A stretch of DNA of 64,000 nt. It comes from Calothrix sp. NIES-4105. Lineage in GTDB: Bacteria; Cyanobacteriota; Cyanobacteriia; Cyanobacteriales; Nostocaceae. Each line of letters starts with the position of its first letter. The first letter of the stretch is position 1. This document shows, one piece after another, positions 25,862-34,221 of the stretch. The stretch spans positions 6,585,614 to 6,649,613 of the forward strand of contig NZ_AP018290.1 in assembly GCF_002368415.1 (NCBI RefSeq), written 5' to 3'. Below the pieces are notes generated by a model. That model was not told the DNA's origin. It did no database searches and was given only the letters and a program-made list of their open reading frames with translations. The translations under genes and the position numbers were made by a program.

Positions 25862-26110
25862 GAGCTTTCCTTACGGTAAGCAATATTGCTTGCATTACCA
25901 TGTAACGATTTTCTTAACTGAATATCAGCTGGGTTTGATAACCCCCGTTATAGAAGTTGAGCATTGATTGCCTTCTCTATCGGTAGGGATAGGAATTTTT
26001 TAGGGAGCAAGGTTAGCCTTGATGTAATTTTGGTCGTTAATCGGCAAGACTTTTACCTGAATTTCTGTATAAAAATCCAGAATACTTACAGAAAAGCGTC
26101 GTTTAACCAC

Positions 26111-26260
26111 ATCATCTTTCGTTGCTTTAGCTTCATCTTAGAAATTTTCAAACGGCAAGTCATAGAATAATCATCTAAGATTGTTGTACAATCCTGCAAA
26201 TGTAGAAATAAACGGTGCTAAAACGAGCAAAAAGTCCAATATGGATTTAATGAACGACCA
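26111..26260 (+). promoter_or_regulatory. Divergent AraC-type promoter module R2
   Basis: This is the second copy of the module (GTTGCTTTAGCTTCAT ... CGGCAAGTCATAGAATAA ... TTGTTGTACAATCCTGCAAA), with TTGTACAA at 26184-26191. It runs into the first codons of the AraC gene at 26241 and is shared there with the third copy. Leftward it would serve the reductase/cupin remnant and the alcohol dehydrogenase. Confidence 0.6.
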
Positions 26261-27179
26261 GCAGGCAACGCGCGAGGCTTCTAGAGCGCAAGCCAACAGA
26301 GAAGAACTGAGTGAGCGTATTGCACAGGCTATTCATAGTGATGGGACGATTGAGCCGCTAAAAGGATTGCACCTCAACCGCTCCTCAAAGCAAAAGGAAC
26401 CCTGTCACGCTGTCTCTGTCCCTGCCTTTTGTGTAATTGTTCAGGGCAGCAAAGAAGTTCTTCTGGGCAATGACCGCTATCAGTACGACCCTGCACATTA
26501 TCTGCTTGCCACGGCCGAACTGCCGGTTATAAGCCAAATTCTTGAAGCGTCCCAGGCGCAACCGTACCTTAGCCTTCGCCTCGATCTTGACCCCACCCTT
26601 GTCGGTTCAGTCATGGTCGAGGCGGGCTATTCTTCACCACAAAGCCGTGCCAACGTAAAAGCAATAGATGTAAGTCCATTAAATGGGCTTCTACTGGATG
26701 CTGTAGTACGGCTCGTTAGGCTTCTAGATACCCCCTCCGAAGCTCGGTTGTTGATGCCACTGGTTACACGGGAAATTATTTACCGACTCCTGATCGGAGA
26801 GCAAGGTAGTCGGCTTTGCCATATTGCAGCTCTGGGAGGCCACACCCACCACATCGCTCTTGCCATCGAGCGACTTCGTAAAGACTTTAAGGAGCCGATC
26901 AAGATTGAAAGCATCGCACGAGAGCTTAGAATGAGCGTCTCAGGCTTCCACCATCACTTTAAATCTGTCACTGCACTGAGTCCCTTGCAGTTCCAGAAGC
27001 AACTGCGGCTACAGGAGGCTCGCCGTCTAATGCTGGGGGAAAACCTTGACGCTACCAGTGCTGCCTACCGTGTGGGTTATGACGATGCCTCGCATTTCAA
27101 CCGGGAGTACAAGCGGCTCTTTGGTGCGCCACCAATGCGCGATGTGGAGCGATTACGAGAAACTGCGTTTGTAGACTAG
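26241..27179 (+). CDS. AraC-family transcriptional regulator
   Basis: I place the start at ATG 26241 (MDLMNDQQATREASRAQ, 312 aa); the longer frame begins with a TTG inside the repeated promoter module. An AraC_N cupin-like sensor domain covers about residues 45-190 (CHAVSVPAFCVIVQGSKEVLLGNDRYQYDPAHYLLATAELPV). A two-HTH AraC domain covers about 215-305 (IKIESIARELRMSVSGFHHHFKSVTALSPLQFQKQLRLQEARRLML, SAAYRVGYDDASHFNREYKRLFG). Regulators of this type activate aldo/keto reductase or alcohol dehydrogenase genes under carbonyl or solvent stress. It is divergent from such genes here. It is the only intact regulator for the three promoter modules. Confidence 0.9.
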   Translation: MDLMNDQQATREASRAQANREELSERIAQAIHSDGTIEPLKGLHLNRSSKQKEPCHAVSVPAFCVIVQGSKEVLLGNDRYQYDPAHYLLATAELPVISQILEASQAQPYLSLRLDLDPTLVGSVMVEAGYSSPQSRANVKAIDVSPLNGLLLDAVVRLVRLLDTPSEARLLMPLVTREIIYRLLIGEQGSRLCHIAALGGHTHHIALAIERLRKDFKEPIKIESIARELRMSVSGFHHHFKSVTALSPLQFQKQLRLQEARRLMLGENLDATSAAYRVGYDDASHFNREYKRLFGAPPMRDVERLRETAFVD

Positions 27180-27338
27180 TTCAATATGATCGCGAGCAAG
27201 ACGCTCTAATCTGGGTAAAAGTGACCAAGCTGTCACTTTCTTTGCCATGCAAGCCTAGTACGAGGAGGCAGAAGTACGGAGGCTAAAAGTATTATTTAAT
27301 TCTTTTTAGCTAAATTTAGCTAAGTAAAAACCTAACGC

Positions 27339-27383
27339 GGCGCCACTCTGTGCGGAATGTGGGTTATAAGCTTTTTGTCTGTT
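27339..27383. repeat. 45-bp repeat, second copy of 25723-25767
   Basis: GGCGCCACTCTGTGCGGAAT followed by GTGGGTTATAAGC and TTTTTGTCTGTT is identical at 25723-25767 and here, in the same orientation. The sequence diverges outside. In both places it starts exactly at GGCGCC. The rest of 27180-27540 holds no gene that I can support. Confidence 0.7.
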
Positions 27384-27540
27384 ACTAATGGTTGTTTTAT
27401 TTCCGCCGATATGTACTAGTAAATATGTTGGCACTATTCCAATCTGAAATTTTTGGGGTGATTGTTTCGTTATCACAATACCTTCATCAATTGACAAAAG
27501 AACCATGTTTTTATATTATTGGTTTTACCGTGCAAAAGAT

Positions 27541-27634
27541 AAGTGCTTGTGCAAAATTAATTATATACTCCTGAATTCTGTATTCAGTAGGGTTAATAGA
27601 AAAAAGATGTATATTTAATTTTGCGTAACTACTT
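27541..27634. repeat. MITE family B, copy 1 (AAGTAGTTACGCAAAATTAA ends)
   Basis: The left end AAGTGCTTGTGCAAAATTAA and the inverted right end AAGTAGTTACGCAAAATTAA form terminal inverted repeats of nearly 30 bp with TATAC following. The flanks show a possible TA target duplication. A second copy, 22 bp longer, lies at 35465-35581 in the same orientation. It encodes nothing. Confidence 0.75.
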
Positions 27635-27666
27635 AAAGGGCGCTATGATGTTGTTATCATTTCTCC

Positions 27667-29286
27667 TTATTCGGTGCCGAATTTCTGTAAACCTAGCTCC
27701 CGGACTTTGAATTCTTCCACATCGGTTAATGAAAGATATTTCCTGATCAACTCTTCGTCAAACTCGGCACGGCGATTCATTTTTTTAAGCAAATCTCGTC
27801 GTTGCTCCAGCATTTCTAGATAGATATATTGATAGCCTTTTAATGAGTTTTGCCAGACGAGATTTGATTCTTCGAGTTCCTGATTGAAAAACTTCAGATC
27901 GATTTCGAGTTTCGAGAACAAATTATCCAAGTGTTCGTTTCGCGCACGCTCTCCACTGTATTTTTCTTCCAGAAATCGAAGCGAAGCCTGCGCTAATTTC
28001 TTTTGAATAATTATCTCCTGCTTTTGTTCAGGTATGATGGTGAACCTATCCTTAAGTTTTACTTTGCGGATTAGCCAGGGAAGCGTTAATCCTTGAAAAA
28101 CCAGGGTTATTAGAATGACGATAAAAGTGATAAAGAGAATCAAATCACGATAGGGAAACGGCTGTCCTTCTTGAATAAGTACCGGGACGGAAAGTGCGGA
28201 TGCCAGCGATACTACGCCGCGCATTCCCGCCCAGCCGAAAATAAGCGGACCTCTCCATCCCGGATTAGGGTCTGACACCGCGATAAAACGGCTCATGAAT
28301 CTCATTAAAACAGAAGTTCCTAATGTGCAAAGCAACCTTGTTGCAATCAGCACGAAAGAGATGATCAACCCATACAAAACGGCATTGCCTAAACTAACAT
28401 GTTCAAGCTGCCGGATCACAGACGGCAATTCGAGTCCGATGAGCAAAAAAATCAACCCGTTAAAGACAAAGACTAGGTTAGCCCATACATTTAAACCTTC
28501 AACCCGGCTCCGGTAACTAAGCATACTATTGCGCTTGCTGGATAAGAAAAGTCCACCACTGACGACCGCCAGCACGCCCGAACAATGAAAGTGTTCGGCA
28601 AAATAATACATACAGTAGGGCGTGATCAGTGTTAAAACGATTTCTATGCTGGGGGTTGTGGGCAATAAACGATGAATACCGTAGAAAATCAACCCAACAA
28701 CGAGTCCGGTCAGTATTCCTATTAAAATAACGAGAACGAAGTTGACGGCTGCCTCTTGAAAATGGAATTGTCCGGTGATGACTGCCGCCAAAGCGAAGCG
28801 AAACACAATCAGCGACGAAGCATCGTTGAGTAGGCTTTCGCCTTCAATAATGCTGACCAGTGATTTGGGCACGTTTACTCGCTGCATGATCGTCGTTGCG
28901 GAAACGGCATCAGGCGGTGAAATAATGCCGCCCAAAAGAAAGCCCAACGCTAATGTAAAACCGGGAATCAGCGCACTTGAGACAAATGCGATCACGCATG
29001 ACGTTAAGATGACGATAGGAAAAGCAAAACCGATGATTAGCCCTCGCCATTTCCAGAATTCTTTCCACGATACTTGCCACGCTGCTTCATAAAGCAGGGG
29101 TGGGAGAAAAATAAGGAAAACCAGCTCCGGGTCAATCGTGATATTTGAAAACGGAGCGACGAAACTCAGCGCGAGTCCACCTAATACAAGCACAATCGGG
29201 TAAGCCAGTCGCAGCTTATTGGCGAGCATGACCAGTCCGAGAATGATCAAGATCAGGTAAATATATTGAATGAAAATGCCTTGCAT
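27667..29286 (-). CDS. CPA1-family Na+/H+ antiporter (NhaP type)
   Basis: The 539-aa protein has about 12 membrane helices and a cytoplasmic C-terminal tail (about residues 410-539) rich in charged helices. Family motifs are FLIFLPPLLYEAAWQ, LGGIISPPDAVSATTIM, SIIEGESLLNDASSLIVFRFAL (the ND ion-binding pair) and FGWAGMRGVVSLASALSVP. It exchanges Na+ or K+ for protons to control pH and salt. Its wording resembles antiporters of Bacteroidetes more than those I recall from cyanobacteria. No GGCGCC occurs from 27.35 to 30.0 kb, so recent acquisition is possible. It is transcribed away from promoter module R3. Confidence 0.88.
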   Translation of the reverse strand: MQGIFIQYIYLILIILGLVMLANKLRLAYPIVLVLGGLALSFVAPFSNITIDPELVFLIFLPPLLYEAAWQVSWKEFWKWRGLIIGFAFPIVILTSCVIAFVSSALIPGFTLALGFLLGGIISPPDAVSATTIMQRVNVPKSLVSIIEGESLLNDASSLIVFRFALAAVITGQFHFQEAAVNFVLVILIGILTGLVVGLIFYGIHRLLPTTPSIEIVLTLITPYCMYYFAEHFHCSGVLAVVSGGLFLSSKRNSMLSYRSRVEGLNVWANLVFVFNGLIFLLIGLELPSVIRQLEHVSLGNAVLYGLIISFVLIATRLLCTLGTSVLMRFMSRFIAVSDPNPGWRGPLIFGWAGMRGVVSLASALSVPVLIQEGQPFPYRDLILFITFIVILITLVFQGLTLPWLIRKVKLKDRFTIIPEQKQEIIIQKKLAQASLRFLEEKYSGERARNEHLDNLFSKLEIDLKFFNQELEESNLVWQNSLKGYQYIYLEMLEQRRDLLKKMNRRAEFDEELIRKYLSLTDVEEFKVRELGLQKFGTE

Positions 29287-29395
29287 AAAGTGAATGTTGA
29301 AGAGAAGAGTAACGCCCCTAACTACCTCCTACCCTCCCTTGTATTATGTGAGCCAGGTTCTTTAAAGTCTTACCATGACTTTGATTGGGTGATTG

Positions 29396-29545
29396 CGGAA
29401 TCATTTTTTATTGCTTTAGCCTCATTCTAGGAATCCGCTCATAGCAAGCAATATAACAATTGTCTAAAATTGTTGTACAATCCTGCAAACTTAGAAATGA
29501 ACGCTACCAAAACGAGTGAAAAGTCTAATATGGATTTAATAAACC
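29396..29545 (+). promoter_or_regulatory. Divergent AraC-type promoter module R3
   Basis: This is the third copy of the module (CATTTTTTATTGCTTTAGCC ... GCAAGCAATATAACAATTG ... TTGTTGTACAATCCTGCAAA), with TTGTACAA at 29473-29480. It is closest to R1 in its left part. Like R2 it continues through AAAACGAG...TCTAATATGGATTTAAT, the start of the AraC reading frame. To the left lies the antiporter gene. Confidence 0.65.
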
Positions 29546-29745
29546 CTCTTTCCAAAACGGCTTATATTGTGCTGTTTGAATATCCAGTCCCGGATGCCTT
29601 CAATTGTATAGGCAATGCGCCAGGTGTGCAGGATGCTGTGATTGATGGAAATAGCACCGTTGCTCCAAAGACTCTTATTAAGAATACTCGTCTATGCATT
29701 CCTGGTTCTCCTTTGTCCCTAAACGCGCAATGTGACCACAGATGA
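29530..29745 (+). pseudogene. AraC start codons joined to unrelated sequence
   Basis: The first four codons (MDLI) and all upstream bases match the start of the AraC gene at 26241. After that the frame (NPLSKTAYIVLFEYPVPDAFNC, TLIKNTRLCIPGSPLSL) no longer resembles it or any family I know. It is probably a deletion or replacement product of a third AraC gene rather than a working protein. Confidence 0.45.
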
Positions 29746-29821
29746 AATTGAGCCGTAACATTGCAACTTTCTAAGAAGATGTTTGAAAAGTCTAAAAATA
29801 TACATTCAATCCCTCTCCAAA

Positions 29822-29890
29822 CCTCTCCCCGATGCGGGAGAGGCTTTCAAAGCGTTATTTTTTCGTTCCCCTTCCCTACGAGGGAAGGGG
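29822..29890. terminator. Two hairpins behind the tannase-like gene
   Basis: CCTCTCCC/GGGAGAGG (29822-29843) and CCCCTTCCCT/AGGGAAGGGG (29868-29890, 3-nt loop) are strong stems about 50-115 bases past the tannase-like stop on the minus strand. Such CCCTTCCC hairpins are widespread repeats in cyanobacteria and probably end the transcript. Confidence 0.55.
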
Positions 29891-29938
29891 TTAGGGGTTA
29901 GGTTTTGGTTGATTTTGATACTTTTAAATCTTCTAAAA

Positions 29939-31666
29939 TTACCGAGGCTTAAACAAATCATTTCCGATCCAATTGATGCTATCGTTTGGAGTTTGAGAAG
30001 GCGCCACACCAACAAAATTTGCGGCATCGTCAATACTTCCCTTGCCGCTATACCTAGCTTGCATAGGGTAGGGAAAAATGGGTCTGGTTCTGACAATTTT
30101 TGCATTGCTTCCCGTTGCTCTCTCAGTTGGATTGCTAAACCCACCGCTTTTACCATCAGCAGTTGTTTGAGTGGCAATAAGCTGGGTGGGCGCCTTGCTT
30201 TGTTCAACCCAAGTTACGATTGGTGTAAGGTAGTCCACGCGGCTTGGACCCGTTCCTCCTTGGCAGTGATATACTCCCGGCAGCATGAACAACCTGGCAA
30301 ACGATTGCACTTGGGCAAAACCGCCCATTGTGTTTTGAACTGCCTGATAATAAGCGAGCGTGCCCTGTGGCGGAATCGCTGGATCAGCCCAACCATGATA
30401 GAGAAGCAGTTTCCCACCACGGTCACGAAACGCTTTTAGGTTAGGGTTGGTTGCGTTGTATACTTTACCCAGAGGACGTAGCCGATCAAACCCCTCTGCT
30501 GTAAATTGCCAGTCTTTATAGGAAAAGGATGCAGGAGGACTCTTGGGAAAGGCGAGATATTTGAGATAACTGTTGGAGATTTCTGCTGCAAACGGCGCCA
30601 TTCCATCTCTGCCAATGCTCGAACCTGCCCACCCTAGTTCTGACCCAATTGTTTGGCTGCCTGGATAAAGGAGTCTACCTTGGCGCTCCACTGCACCACC
30701 ATAGATTTTATTCACAACGCCAATCTCAGCGGTTGTTAGACAGGTTGCAGCGTTGCTATTGCCAGAACAACGAAGCGATTCAGGCTTAAAGGTGCAAACC
30801 CTTGGGTCGGTAATTTGTTCATCAACTAAACCATCTTTACCGTCGCAGTTTGCAATTGCAGCCTGATGAATCAGTGCAAGTTTATCAGAAGGCAGAATCG
30901 GATTTCCTTGAGCATCTAGGTTCGCACGCGCGTTCCACGTTTCGTATTCTCCATTTAGGGGTGCTTGAATTGCAGCAGGCGCCCCAGCAATGATGCCATT
31001 AAAGTCGTTTGGATATCGCTGGGCTTCCATCAGGGCTTGTCGTCCTCCATTAGAACAACCCTGGAAGTAAGAATAATTGGGGCTGTTTCCATAAAATGCA
31101 GTCGCAATCGCTTTTGCCGCAAGTGCCGTAACATGCTCTGAGCGGTAGCCAAAGTCCATCCGCAGTTGAGGTTGATCGAGTCCCCAAAGTGCGCTTGCGG
31201 CGCCTATACCACCACCAACGTGTCCCGAATTGTCAAAAGCCACCGCAAAGTTTTGATTGAGCGCTGCAGTAGATTCAGGTGAAGCTCTCAAACTACCGCA
31301 ATATCCACCACAGCCAACCTGAAGATAGCGACGATTCCAATTTTGTGTAGGCAACTGCAACTCAAACTGAACCTGGGGTGTGACATACCCTTTAACATCG
31401 CAGTATTCAGGAGTTTGAGCGGTAGCAGGAACGACAGTAGCTGAAAAAATTGCAGTGGGTGCATTACTGATAGCTGTAAAATCTTTTTGTATTAAAGCAC
31501 TACAGACATTGGACTCTTTTTGCGGCATGGGGACTTGTGCCTCTACAGTCGAGGACGATCTCCCACTAATATTTAATAGTAGTACTGACAATACAAAGGC
31601 GATGATTATGACTAGCGTAGCCCTAAAACCATTCCAGAATGATGTTTGCTGTTTTTGAGAACTCAC
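29939..31666 (-). CDS. Tannase/feruloyl esterase family protein
   Basis: The 575-aa protein has an N-terminal membrane anchor or signal peptide (ATLVIIIAFVLSVLLLNISG, residues 16-35), so it should act outside the cytoplasmic membrane. It has the tannase-family alpha/beta-hydrolase: Ser205 in FQGCSNGGRQAL, an Asp in LLYHGWADPAIPPQGT, and a His in LPGVYHCQGGTGP. A large Cys-containing lid lies between (CDGKDGLVDEQITDPRVCTFKPESLRC). Such enzymes split ester bonds of gallic, ferulic or terephthalic acid. With the UbiD remnant in the same region an aromatic-acid link is possible but unproven. Its closest relatives are mostly in proteobacteria and fungi, which hints at transfer. Confidence 0.88.
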   Translation of the reverse strand: MSSQKQQTSFWNGFRATLVIIIAFVLSVLLLNISGRSSSTVEAQVPMPQKESNVCSALIQKDFTAISNAPTAIFSATVVPATAQTPEYCDVKGYVTPQVQFELQLPTQNWNRRYLQVGCGGYCGSLRASPESTAALNQNFAVAFDNSGHVGGGIGAASALWGLDQPQLRMDFGYRSEHVTALAAKAIATAFYGNSPNYSYFQGCSNGGRQALMEAQRYPNDFNGIIAGAPAAIQAPLNGEYETWNARANLDAQGNPILPSDKLALIHQAAIANCDGKDGLVDEQITDPRVCTFKPESLRCSGNSNAATCLTTAEIGVVNKIYGGAVERQGRLLYPGSQTIGSELGWAGSSIGRDGMAPFAAEISNSYLKYLAFPKSPPASFSYKDWQFTAEGFDRLRPLGKVYNATNPNLKAFRDRGGKLLLYHGWADPAIPPQGTLAYYQAVQNTMGGFAQVQSFARLFMLPGVYHCQGGTGPSRVDYLTPIVTWVEQSKAPTQLIATQTTADGKSGGFSNPTERATGSNAKIVRTRPIFPYPMQARYSGKGSIDDAANFVGVAPSQTPNDSINWIGNDLFKPR

Positions 31667-31776
31667 ACCAAGTCTCCTTTGAATTGCCTAAATACACGAA
31701 TGACTTATTTGCTTTTTAGCGGATGATAACAATGTTGTCTTCTCTCTACAGGAGTACGTTAGAGATTACCAATAAA

Positions 31777-32319
31777 TTAGATTTTATAAAGTTTCCTCCA
31801 AATACCCTGTAAATATCTCCGTTGTTGCAAGGTATGTAAAATAATAAAAACTAGAAAAGTATAAGATAACCAAAAATGTAGGTTTCCACTCAAAACTGCT
31901 AATTGCCTATTCTTAGCAAATACCTGTGGTAAAGCAATATTAGTACCAAAGATAATGATATCATGACCACCAGCATTAGATAACATATAGCCACTTAAAG
32001 GAACAAGTAGCATAAAAAAGTACAGAGATGCATGAACAATGAATTTTTGCAGCGAAATTTTTTTCTGGTTTGATAAACCTTTATTAAGCTGAAGACGTAA
32101 TAAAAAGGTAATTCGCGCTAATAATAAACTCATGACTATAACTCCAAGAGTTTTGTGAAAGTCATAAAAATAGCGTCGATAGAAAACATTATGCCCTAAG
32201 TTAATCATGTAAGTTCCACTTGTAAATAAAAGCAAGTAGAAACCTGCCATCATCCAATGTATAAACCACAAACGTTTTGTTGTAATCTTGCTGATTTTTG
32301 ATTTGAAAGTAATCGTCAT
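31777..32319 (-). CDS. Cytochrome b561-like membrane protein
   Basis: The 180-aa protein has four membrane helices and the bacterial cytochrome b561 plan. Heme-ligating histidines are likely those in RLWFIHWMMAGFYLLLF (helix 1), YDFHKTLGVIVMSLLLARI (helix 2), KFIVHASLYFFMLLVPLSGYMLS (helix 3) and GNLHFWLSYTFLVFIILHTLQQ (helix 4). It would carry electrons across the membrane, for example from quinol to a periplasmic acceptor. It stands alone between the tannase-like gene and a repeat region, on the same strand. The start at ATG 32319 follows a run of A/T and no strong ribosome binding site. Confidence 0.75.
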   Translation of the reverse strand: MTITFKSKISKITTKRLWFIHWMMAGFYLLLFTSGTYMINLGHNVFYRRYFYDFHKTLGVIVMSLLLARITFLLRLQLNKGLSNQKKISLQKFIVHASLYFFMLLVPLSGYMLSNAGGHDIIIFGTNIALPQVFAKNRQLAVLSGNLHFWLSYTFLVFIILHTLQQRRYLQGIWRKLYKI

Positions 32320-32666
32320 TTGATTTACTTTTAGAAAAATTTAATAATTGATTGACTTTCCAAAACGAATGACACGAACTACTAGCGCCTGTCGTAAGGT
32401 GCGGAGGGCGCAAATAAATTTTTCATTTGATTGAAGACTGTAATGGCTTTGACGCACCCTACCAAAATTCTCTGTTGGAGGGTTAGGTTTTTCGTATGCT
32501 TGGGTGCATGAGGTGAAAAGTCAGGTTCTCCACGAGGAAACGGCGCCTTACTAAAATAAGCTACTCTCTTCACGCTTAAAGAATAACAAACCGCTCTCGT
32601 CGCAAAGAACACGAAGGGAGAGGAAGAATTTATAAGTAATCTTCTACCGCGAAGGGAGTAATGTCT
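32320..32666. other. Intergenic repeat-rich stretch
   Basis: It holds one end of the TAGTGGT MITE family (CCAAAACGAATGACACGAAC ... TACTAG at 32360-32391) and a GCGCCTGTCGTAAGGTGCG segment. It also holds a half copy of the AACACGAAGGGAGAGG repeat. No gene is supported; the small frame at 32382-32612 consists of these repeats. Confidence 0.5.
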
Positions 32667-32918
32667 CTACCCGCAAATTTCACTTCGCGCATCTTGGAGA
32701 AATGCTAGTTCCGCTTCTAGATTGCTAATCTTGGCTTTTGCAGTAGCCCGTTCGCTGCGAAGAGTTTCCTGAAGTTGTTGCAGAGTCTTCTTTAACTGTT
32801 CAATCTTATTTTGTGCGTCAGCATTTTCAAATGCTTTCAGTAATGGTAAACCTTCGCTGTTCTGACCAATAGGACGGCAGACAGCACCACAAGTAGGACA
32901 ATTCACTACATTTGACAT
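32667..32918 (-). CDS. Small zinc-ribbon/coiled-coil protein
   Basis: The 83-aa protein starts at ATG 32918 behind AGAGG. Residues 7-14 contain CPTCGAVC, half of a zinc ribbon. From residue 30 on it is an uninterrupted coiled coil (AQNKIEQLKKTLQQLQETLRSERATAKAKISNLEAELAFLQDARSE). Proteins of this form are typically adaptors. It lies downstream of a strong promoter with paired CGATATATCG operators at 33117-33168, so it may belong to that regulated transcript. No named family is recognised. Confidence 0.6.
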   Translation of the reverse strand: MSNVVNCPTCGAVCRPIGQNSEGLPLLKAFENADAQNKIEQLKKTLQQLQETLRSERATAKAKISNLEAELAFLQDARSEICG

Positions 32919-32980
32919 AACAACCTCTTATTTATTGCTTTGACACTCTTTCTTATTGAAGAGCAAGAAATTTGTAAATC

Positions 32981-33116
32981 TCACGCTTCACCTGAATCAG
33001 CAAATCGCGTACTTGCTCTCGCTTGCTCCGGATTGCTACTTTGGGCAACCTGTATGACAGCATTATTCAACTGAGTTAAGGTATGCTGCAACTCAATCGA
33101 TGTTTTTTGTATATCA
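32981..33116 (-). other. Open frame without start, possible gene remnant
   Basis: Between the operator region and the zinc-ribbon gene, one minus-strand frame is open: RDIQKTSIELQHTLTQLNNAV, IQVAQSSNPEQARASTRFADSGEA, then TGA. It looks like the helical C-terminus of a protein and has no start codon or ribosome binding site. It may be what is left of the regulator that once sat behind this promoter. Confidence 0.3.
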
Positions 33117-33168
33117 CGATATATCGTTTAATGGTATCAAATATAACGCGATATATCGGATATGTCAA
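33117..33168 (-). promoter_or_regulatory. Promoter with twin CGATATATCG operators
   Basis: On the minus strand TTGACA (33163-33168) and TATATT (33140-33145) are separated by exactly 17 bases, a near-ideal sigma-70-type promoter. The perfect palindrome CGATATATCG occurs in the spacer (33149-33158) and again at 33117-33126, 32 bp apart, three helical turns. This is the layout of a repressed promoter. The repressor is not next door. Confidence 0.7.
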
Positions 33169-33262
33169 TAACAAATTTTACATCCTTGCGAGCGTTGCTA
33201 TCATCGTCAGATTACATTAATATCCCCCAACAGAGCGTGCGGGGGGATAAGGGGAATTAGTT

Positions 33263-33616
33263 TTAAAGGTTTATTTGCACTACTACTCCACTAGGAAGCC
33301 GATAATAACCATCACGTACTCTAACTAATCTTCTTGCAGGAACAATCTCTCCGTTTGGAAGCCTTACGTCACCATTGCGAAGTCTGACTACTCTTACAGG
33401 ACGTTCGTTGTCGCGGTTCCAACTGCGTCGGTCTTCTCTTTGTCTATTTTGGACAGGTGATGGTCTACTTTCACGGTTCCAATCAGGTCTATTGGGCTGA
33501 CGTGATTGGGCAATCTGACTAGATGGAGGTTCGGCATTTGCCTGTGGTGTAACAAAACCGAATGTACCGACAATTAAGGGGATAGTCGTTATCGCTAACA
33601 ATTTACAAATGTTCAT
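33263..33616 (-). CDS. Small secreted basic protein
   Basis: From ATG 33616 the 117-aa product has a signal peptide (MNICKLLAITTIPLIVGTFGFVTPQANA, cleavage likely after ANA). A disordered Arg/Asn/Gln-rich part follows (RQPNRPDWNRESRPSPVQNRQREDRRSWNRD). The C-terminal part has three similar short segments (VRLRNGDVRLPNGEIVPARR, VRVRDGYYRLPSGVVVQI), probably a small beta structure. It should be periplasmic. I know no function. The longer frame to 33622 uses a TTG. A terminator-like CCCCC/GGGGG repeat lies at 33220-33245 just past its stop. Confidence 0.6.
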   Translation of the reverse strand: MNICKLLAITTIPLIVGTFGFVTPQANAEPPSSQIAQSRQPNRPDWNRESRPSPVQNRQREDRRSWNRDNERPVRVVRLRNGDVRLPNGEIVPARRLVRVRDGYYRLPSGVVVQINL

Positions 33617-33768
33617 AATCAATCTTCAACGGGTAAAGTGTTCATATTTATGATTAAGAACGCTATTTATGACAATTAACCTTGTTTCTAGATTACATTT
33701 TTGTTATTTTTGCGTATTAGCTCACTAAAATCTATACACTGTCCTAAGTAGACCTATAATACAACTTA

Positions 33769-34125
33769 TTAAAATTTATGATATGAACCTGGCGCCGCAC
33801 TACTACCCCGTTTTACCAACCAAGGAGATAAAACGCGATTTTCTACAGTTTTGTCTTGTAGTAAATCTAATAGCATTTGTGTAGCATAAGAACCAAGTTC
33901 TAACATTGGTTGGCAAACTGTTGTCAGTGGTGGAGTCACGTAGCGTGACATGTCTATACCATCAAATCCAATTAAACTTAATTCTTGCGGCACCGAAATA
34001 CCTAACTCATGAGAAGCTTTTAAGGCGCCAATCGCCACCATGTCGTTGTAACAAAAAATGCTTGTCACCCCAGTATCCAATAAATTAGGTAGCATTTGTT
34101 GACCATTAAGGAAAGCCAAAATCAT
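33769..34125 (-). pseudogene. LacI/GalR-type regulator, C-terminal fragment
   Basis: The 118 residues match the second lobe of a LacI-family ligand domain: TSIFCYNDMVAIGALKASHELGISVPQELSLIGFDGIDMSRYVTPPLTTVCQPMLELGSYATQMLLDLL. There is no helix-turn-helix and no first lobe, and the bases upstream (34126-34221) do not encode them. Intact members have about 340 residues. It is therefore a remnant of a sugar-responsive repressor. Confidence 0.75.
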
Positions 34126-34221
34126 TTCTATTGTTTTTATTTATCTATGTATGGATTGCTCTTTTTCTTGTAGGTATGACTATAAACTTAAAGTCATAAC
34201 TAGCTATACGGTGAGCAAGAC

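Noticed and set aside
25723-27383. Integron attC-like site in the 45-bp repeat (GTTATAAGC, CCTAACGC)
   Set aside because: The bases do not form the GTTRRRY/RYYYAAC pair with a long stem, and there is no integrase or cassette series.
29783-30439. 218-codon frame on the plus strand
   Set aside because: It is antisense to the tannase-like gene, whose catalytic motifs are intact on the other strand.
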